Source: Anaerolineales bacterium
GTDB lineage: Bacteria > Chloroflexota > Anaerolineae > Anaerolineales > Villigracilaceae
Assembly (NCBI GenBank): GCA_016789025.1
Contig: JAEURC010000063.1
Coordinates: forward strand, 1-61,543
Length of the DNA stretch: 61,543 bases
Reading direction: 5' to 3'
This document shows positions 61,404 through 61,543 of the stretch, piece after piece. Position 1 is the first letter of the stretch, and every line of letters starts with the position of its first letter. A program made the position numbers and the translations under genes. Below the pieces are notes generated by a model that worked only from the letters and a program-made list of their open reading frames with translations, had not been told where the DNA came from and ran no database searches.

Positions 61404-61543
61404 ATGACTACCATTGACCTGACCGTAGACAAATCCCGCCGCGCGCGCGCCATCCAACGCGCGAAAGAAAAAAATATCATCATCCCAACGTATGCGCAGA
61501 TGAAAGACCCCTCGAGGAGTCCCGCAAAAGTGAAGGATGAGTT
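61404..61543 (+). CDS. 5' end of an unidentified gene (runs off window)
   Basis: An open frame from ATG 61404 to the right edge, 46 codons. AGGAG lies 7 nt before the ATG, and a TATAAT box stands 35 nt upstream. The peptide is basic at first (DKSRRARAIQRAKEKNI) and continues IIPTYAQMKDPSRSPAKV. This resembles the N-terminus of some PLP-dependent lyase/synthase-like proteins of Chloroflexota, but identification is a guess from too little sequence. Confidence 0.6.
   Translation, partial: MTTIDLTVDKSRRARAIQRAKEKNIIIPTYAQMKDPSRSPAKVKDE

Overview
The window reads as chromosomal DNA of a free-living bacterium, most likely a member of the Chloroflexota (class Anaerolineae). This is inferred from protein style, not from a marker gene. 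The supporting signs are T/P-rich linkers after lipoprotein and secretion signals, a BFN (DUF151) protein beside DnaB, a DnaD-like protein followed by a DnaC-like loader, a Chloroflexi-like LysA and XDH, and the abundance of short inverted repeats. No phage, plasmid, CRISPR array or complete insertion sequence is visible. Coding density is high and genes sit in short operons on both strands.

Layout. 1-2650 (minus): site-2 protease (cut by the left edge), tRNA-Sec, a pentapeptide-repeat membrane protein, a small DUF4190-like protein and tRNA-Pro(GGG). 2695-6838 (plus): a replication operon of BFN nuclease-like protein, DnaB helicase, DnaD-like protein and a tandem-AAA DnaC/IstB-like loader. 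7378-9858: a methyltransferase, then a SAM-I riboswitch with terminator controlling metK. 9868-24272: a huge secreted beta-propeller/haem-motif protein, DadA-like oxidase, MFS carrier, SH3 lipoprotein, SlyD, an ATP-grasp-like protein, a P1 peptidase and a secreted ExeM/NucH-type nuclease. 24294-30395: a NarL-type two-component system whose kinase has an amber codon in its 5' part, an Lnt-like N-acyltransferase, a double GNAT protein, a SUI1/YciH protein and an Xer-like protein that has lost most catalytic residues. 30462-37179 (minus): tilS and a complete BmpA-type nucleoside ABC importer. 37341-42172 (minus): two tandem GT-C-like membrane proteins and a GNAT protein. 42415-47581 (minus): cytochrome b561-like, two further membrane proteins (one haem-copper-oxidase-like), cupin, Crp/Fnr regulator, lysA and an FtsB-like protein. 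47750-52740 (plus): methylmalonyl-CoA epimerase-like protein and a xanthine dehydrogenase locus interrupted by a GxxExxY gene. 52832-60484 (plus): threonine synthase, AI-2E family permease, GT2, MATE, SGNH lipoprotein, O-methyltransferase and a PatB-type aminotransferase. The right end has a candidate structured RNA, a small membrane protein and the start of another gene.

How parts may work together. The nucleoside importer and xanthine dehydrogenase suggest purine/nucleoside salvage. The Crp regulator lies with haem-type membrane proteins and a cupin, suggesting a redox or NO-linked unit. The replication operon looks like a helicase-loading module.

The most striking feature is the density of short inverted-repeat families that lie not only between genes but, in frame, inside genes. 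XDH has three, XdhB has one internal copy plus one that supplies its C-terminus and stop, and the SUI1 protein, a GT-C protein, LysA and an SGNH lipoprotein each carry at least one. One repeat family brackets the GxxExxY gene on both sides. A separate 89-bp element has a 12-bp direct repeat on each side, like a target-site duplication. A second global signal is a set of genes whose -10 box lies exactly 6 nt before the ATG, as expected for leaderless mRNAs.
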